Positions 4,396 through 5,783 of a stretch of DNA of 5,783 bases are shown here, piece after piece. The stretch is from NCBI GenBank assembly GCA_031177735.1, contig JAPSKJ010000152.1:1-5783 (forward strand), read 5' to 3'. Positions within the stretch are counted from its first letter, which is position 1. Each line of letters begins with the position of its first letter. The notes under the pieces are model-generated. The model was not told the origin of the DNA. It saw only the letters and a list, made by a program, of their open reading frames with translations, and did no database searches. The translations under genes and the position numbers were made by a program. The DNA comes from Nocardioides sp. (lineage in GTDB: Bacteria > Actinomycetota > Actinomycetes > Propionibacteriales > Nocardioidaceae).

Positions 4396-5783
4396 GTGAC
4401 CGCATCGTTCCTCCCCGAGGTCTCGGACCGGGTGCGTGACCTGCACGCCCGGATGTCCCTGGAGGAGAAGCTCGCCCAGATCGTGGGCTTCTGGCTCGAC
4501 CACGCCGGCGAGGTCGTCGCCCCGATGGCCGGCGAGATGACCGCCGGCCAGCCGACCCGGCTGACCGAGGTCACCGAGCACGGCATCGGCCACTACACCC
4601 GCGTCTACGGCACCCGGCCGGTCGACCCGGTCGAGCGGGCCGCCTGGTTGTGGGAGGAGCAGCGCCGGCTGCGCCGCGAGACCCGCCTCGGCATCCCGGC
4701 CCTGGTCCACGAGGAGTGCCTGACCGGGCTCGCGGCCTGGCAGGCCGCCACCTTCCCCACGCCGCTGGCGTGGGGCGCCTCCTTCGACCCCGACCTGGTC
4801 GAGGAGATGGCGACGCTGATCGGGGAGTCGATGCGGCAGCTCGGCATCCACCAGGGGCTGGCTCCGGTGCTCGACGTGGTCCGCGACCCGCGGTGGGGAC
4901 GCACCGAGGAGGCCATCGGGGAGGACCCCTACCTGGTCGGCACCGTCGGGACGGCGTACGTCCGCGGCCTGCAGTCGGCCGGCATCCACGCCACCCTCAA
5001 GCACTTCGTCGGCTACTCCGGGTCGCGGGCCGGCCGCAACCACGCCCCGGTCTCCGTCGGTCCGCGCGAGCTGGCCGACGTGTTCCTGCTGCCCTTCGAG
5101 ATGGCGCTGCTCGACGGCGGCGCGCGCTCGGTGATGAACTCCTACACCGACGTCGACGGGGTGCCGGTGGCCTCCAGCAAGGAGCTGCTGACCGACCTCC
5201 TCCGAGAGCGGTGGGGCTTCGACGGGGTCGTCGTCGCCGACTACTTCTCCGTCGCGTTCCTCGCGGTCATGCACGCCGTCGCCGAGGGACGTGGTGAGGC
5301 AGCCGCCCAGGCCCTCGCCGCCGGCATCGACATCGAGCTGCCGAGTGGTGACGCGTTCCTCGAGCCGCTCGCCGCGCTGGTCCGCTCCGGCGACGTCGAC
5401 GAGCGCCTGGTCGACCGCGCGGTGCTGCGCGCCCTCGCGCAGAAGGAGGAGCTCGGACTGCTCGACGAGGACTTCTCCGGCGACCCGCCCGCCGCGGTGG
5501 ACCTCGACGGTCCGCGGCACCGCGACCTCGCCCGCCGGCTGGCCGAGGAGTCGTTGGTGCTGCTCGCCAACGACGGCGTACTCCCGCTGCCGGGTGCCGC
5601 CCGGATCGCGGTCATCGGGCCCAACGCCGACCGGCCTGAGGCGCTGATGGGCTGCTACTCCTTCGTCAACCACGTGCTCGCCCACCAGCCCGACGTGCCC
5701 TACGGCATCGAGATCCCCACGGTCGTCGACGCCCTGCGCGCCGAGCTGCCCGACGCCAGCGTCGCCGTCGCCCGCGGCTGCGA
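4396..5783 (+). CDS. Glycoside hydrolase family 3 beta-xylosidase/beta-glucosidase-like enzyme, C-terminus beyond window
   Basis: This enzyme should hydrolyse beta-linked oligosaccharides from the non-reducing end by the retaining GH3 mechanism. The window holds 462 residues; related enzymes usually run about 750-800, so roughly 60% is present. There is no signal peptide (MTASFLPEVSDRVRDLHARM), indicating a cytosolic enzyme acting on imported sugar. The (beta/alpha)8 domain spans about 1-300 and shows HEECLTG, LDVVRDPRWGRTEEAIGEDP (Asp160, Arg169, Glu176, Asp177), LKHFVGY (Lys202, His203) and GRNHAP (Arg214, His216). GFDGVVVADYF carries Asp282, the expected nucleophile. The second domain starts near NDGVLPL (392-398) and IGPNAD (407-412). 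GIGHYTRVYG and GIEIPTVVDALRAELPDA resemble the beta-xylosidase/beta-glucosidase branch of GH3 (Streptomyces BxlA type). The acid/base residue normally lies further downstream and is not visible. GTG 4396 is chosen because GAAAGG (4378-4383) precedes it, 12 nt away, and no other in-frame start lies between. Substrate preference (xylobiose, cellobiose or related) remains inference. Confidence 0.93.
   Translation, partial: MTASFLPEVSDRVRDLHARMSLEEKLAQIVGFWLDHAGEVVAPMAGEMTAGQPTRLTEVTEHGIGHYTRVYGTRPVDPVERAAWLWEEQRRLRRETRLGIPALVHEECLTGLAAWQAATFPTPLAWGASFDPDLVEEMATLIGESMRQLGIHQGLAPVLDVVRDPRWGRTEEAIGEDPYLVGTVGTAYVRGLQSAGIHATLKHFVGYSGSRAGRNHAPVSVGPRELADVFLLPFEMALLDGGARSVMNSYTDVDGVPVASSKELLTDLLRERWGFDGVVVADYFSVAFLAVMHAVAEGRGEAAAQALAAGIDIELPSGDAFLEPLAALVRSGDVDERLVDRAVLRALAQKEELGLLDEDFSGDPPAAVDLDGPRHRDLARRLAEESLVLLANDGVLPLPGAARIAVIGPNADRPEALMGCYSFVNHVLAHQPDVPYGIEIPTVVDALRAELPDASVAVARGC

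Noticed and set aside
3427..5685. 752-codon open frame on the minus strand
   Set aside because: It lies antisense to the second permease and GH3 genes, both of which have clear motifs. Its translation is a compositionally biased Arg/Gly/Asp/His/Glu mix without recognisable domains. Long antisense frames are expected in DNA with this third-position GC bias.
1..5783. A novel defence, mobile or CRISPR system
   Set aside because: All coding space is accounted for by a regulator, transporter parts and a GH3 enzyme. No tandem direct repeats with spacers, transposase, integrase or toxin-like genes are visible.

Overview
This is a very GC-rich window with strong G/C preference at third codon positions, GTG starts and purine-rich ribosome-binding sites. 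It looks like chromosomal DNA of a high-GC actinomycete; a Nocardioides-like or Streptomyces-like organism is plausible, but the genus is inference. No rRNA, tRNA, transposase, phage or CRISPR signal was seen.

Layout: (1) Positions 1-1010, minus strand: a LacI/GalR-family repressor, complete at its N-terminus and lacking only its last few residues at the window edge. (2) Positions 1011-1158: a compact divergent control region. It holds a 20-bp LacI-type operator (1058-1077) that touches the -35 box of the rightward promoter, a weaker inverted repeat beside it, and a -10 placed so that the repressor mRNA is probably leaderless. (3) Positions 1159-4329: a lipoprotein sugar-binding protein followed by two inner-membrane permeases of the CUT1 sugar ABC transporter type, with a 7-nt gap and then a 4-nt ATGA overlap. 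(4) Positions 4396-5783: a GH3 beta-glycosidase without a signal peptide, cut by the right edge at about residue 462.

Inferred logic: a short oligosaccharide is captured outside by the lipoprotein, imported through the two permeases, and hydrolysed in the cytosol by the GH3 enzyme. The divergent repressor would shut off the operon and probably itself until the imported sugar releases it. The order repressor / binding protein / permease / permease / GH3 matches the bxlR-bxlEFGA xylobiose loci of Streptomyces, and the GH3 sequence resembles the beta-xylosidase/beta-glucosidase branch. Xylobiose or a similar beta-linked disaccharide is therefore the leading guess. No ATPase gene is present; such actinobacterial importers usually share the MsiK ATPase encoded elsewhere.

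The gene content is ordinary for a catabolic locus. The most unusual item is a perfect 34-bp palindrome (2521-2554) inside the Arg-rich N-terminal coding region of the first permease. It would form a very stable mRNA hairpin at the junction between the binding-protein gene and the permease genes.
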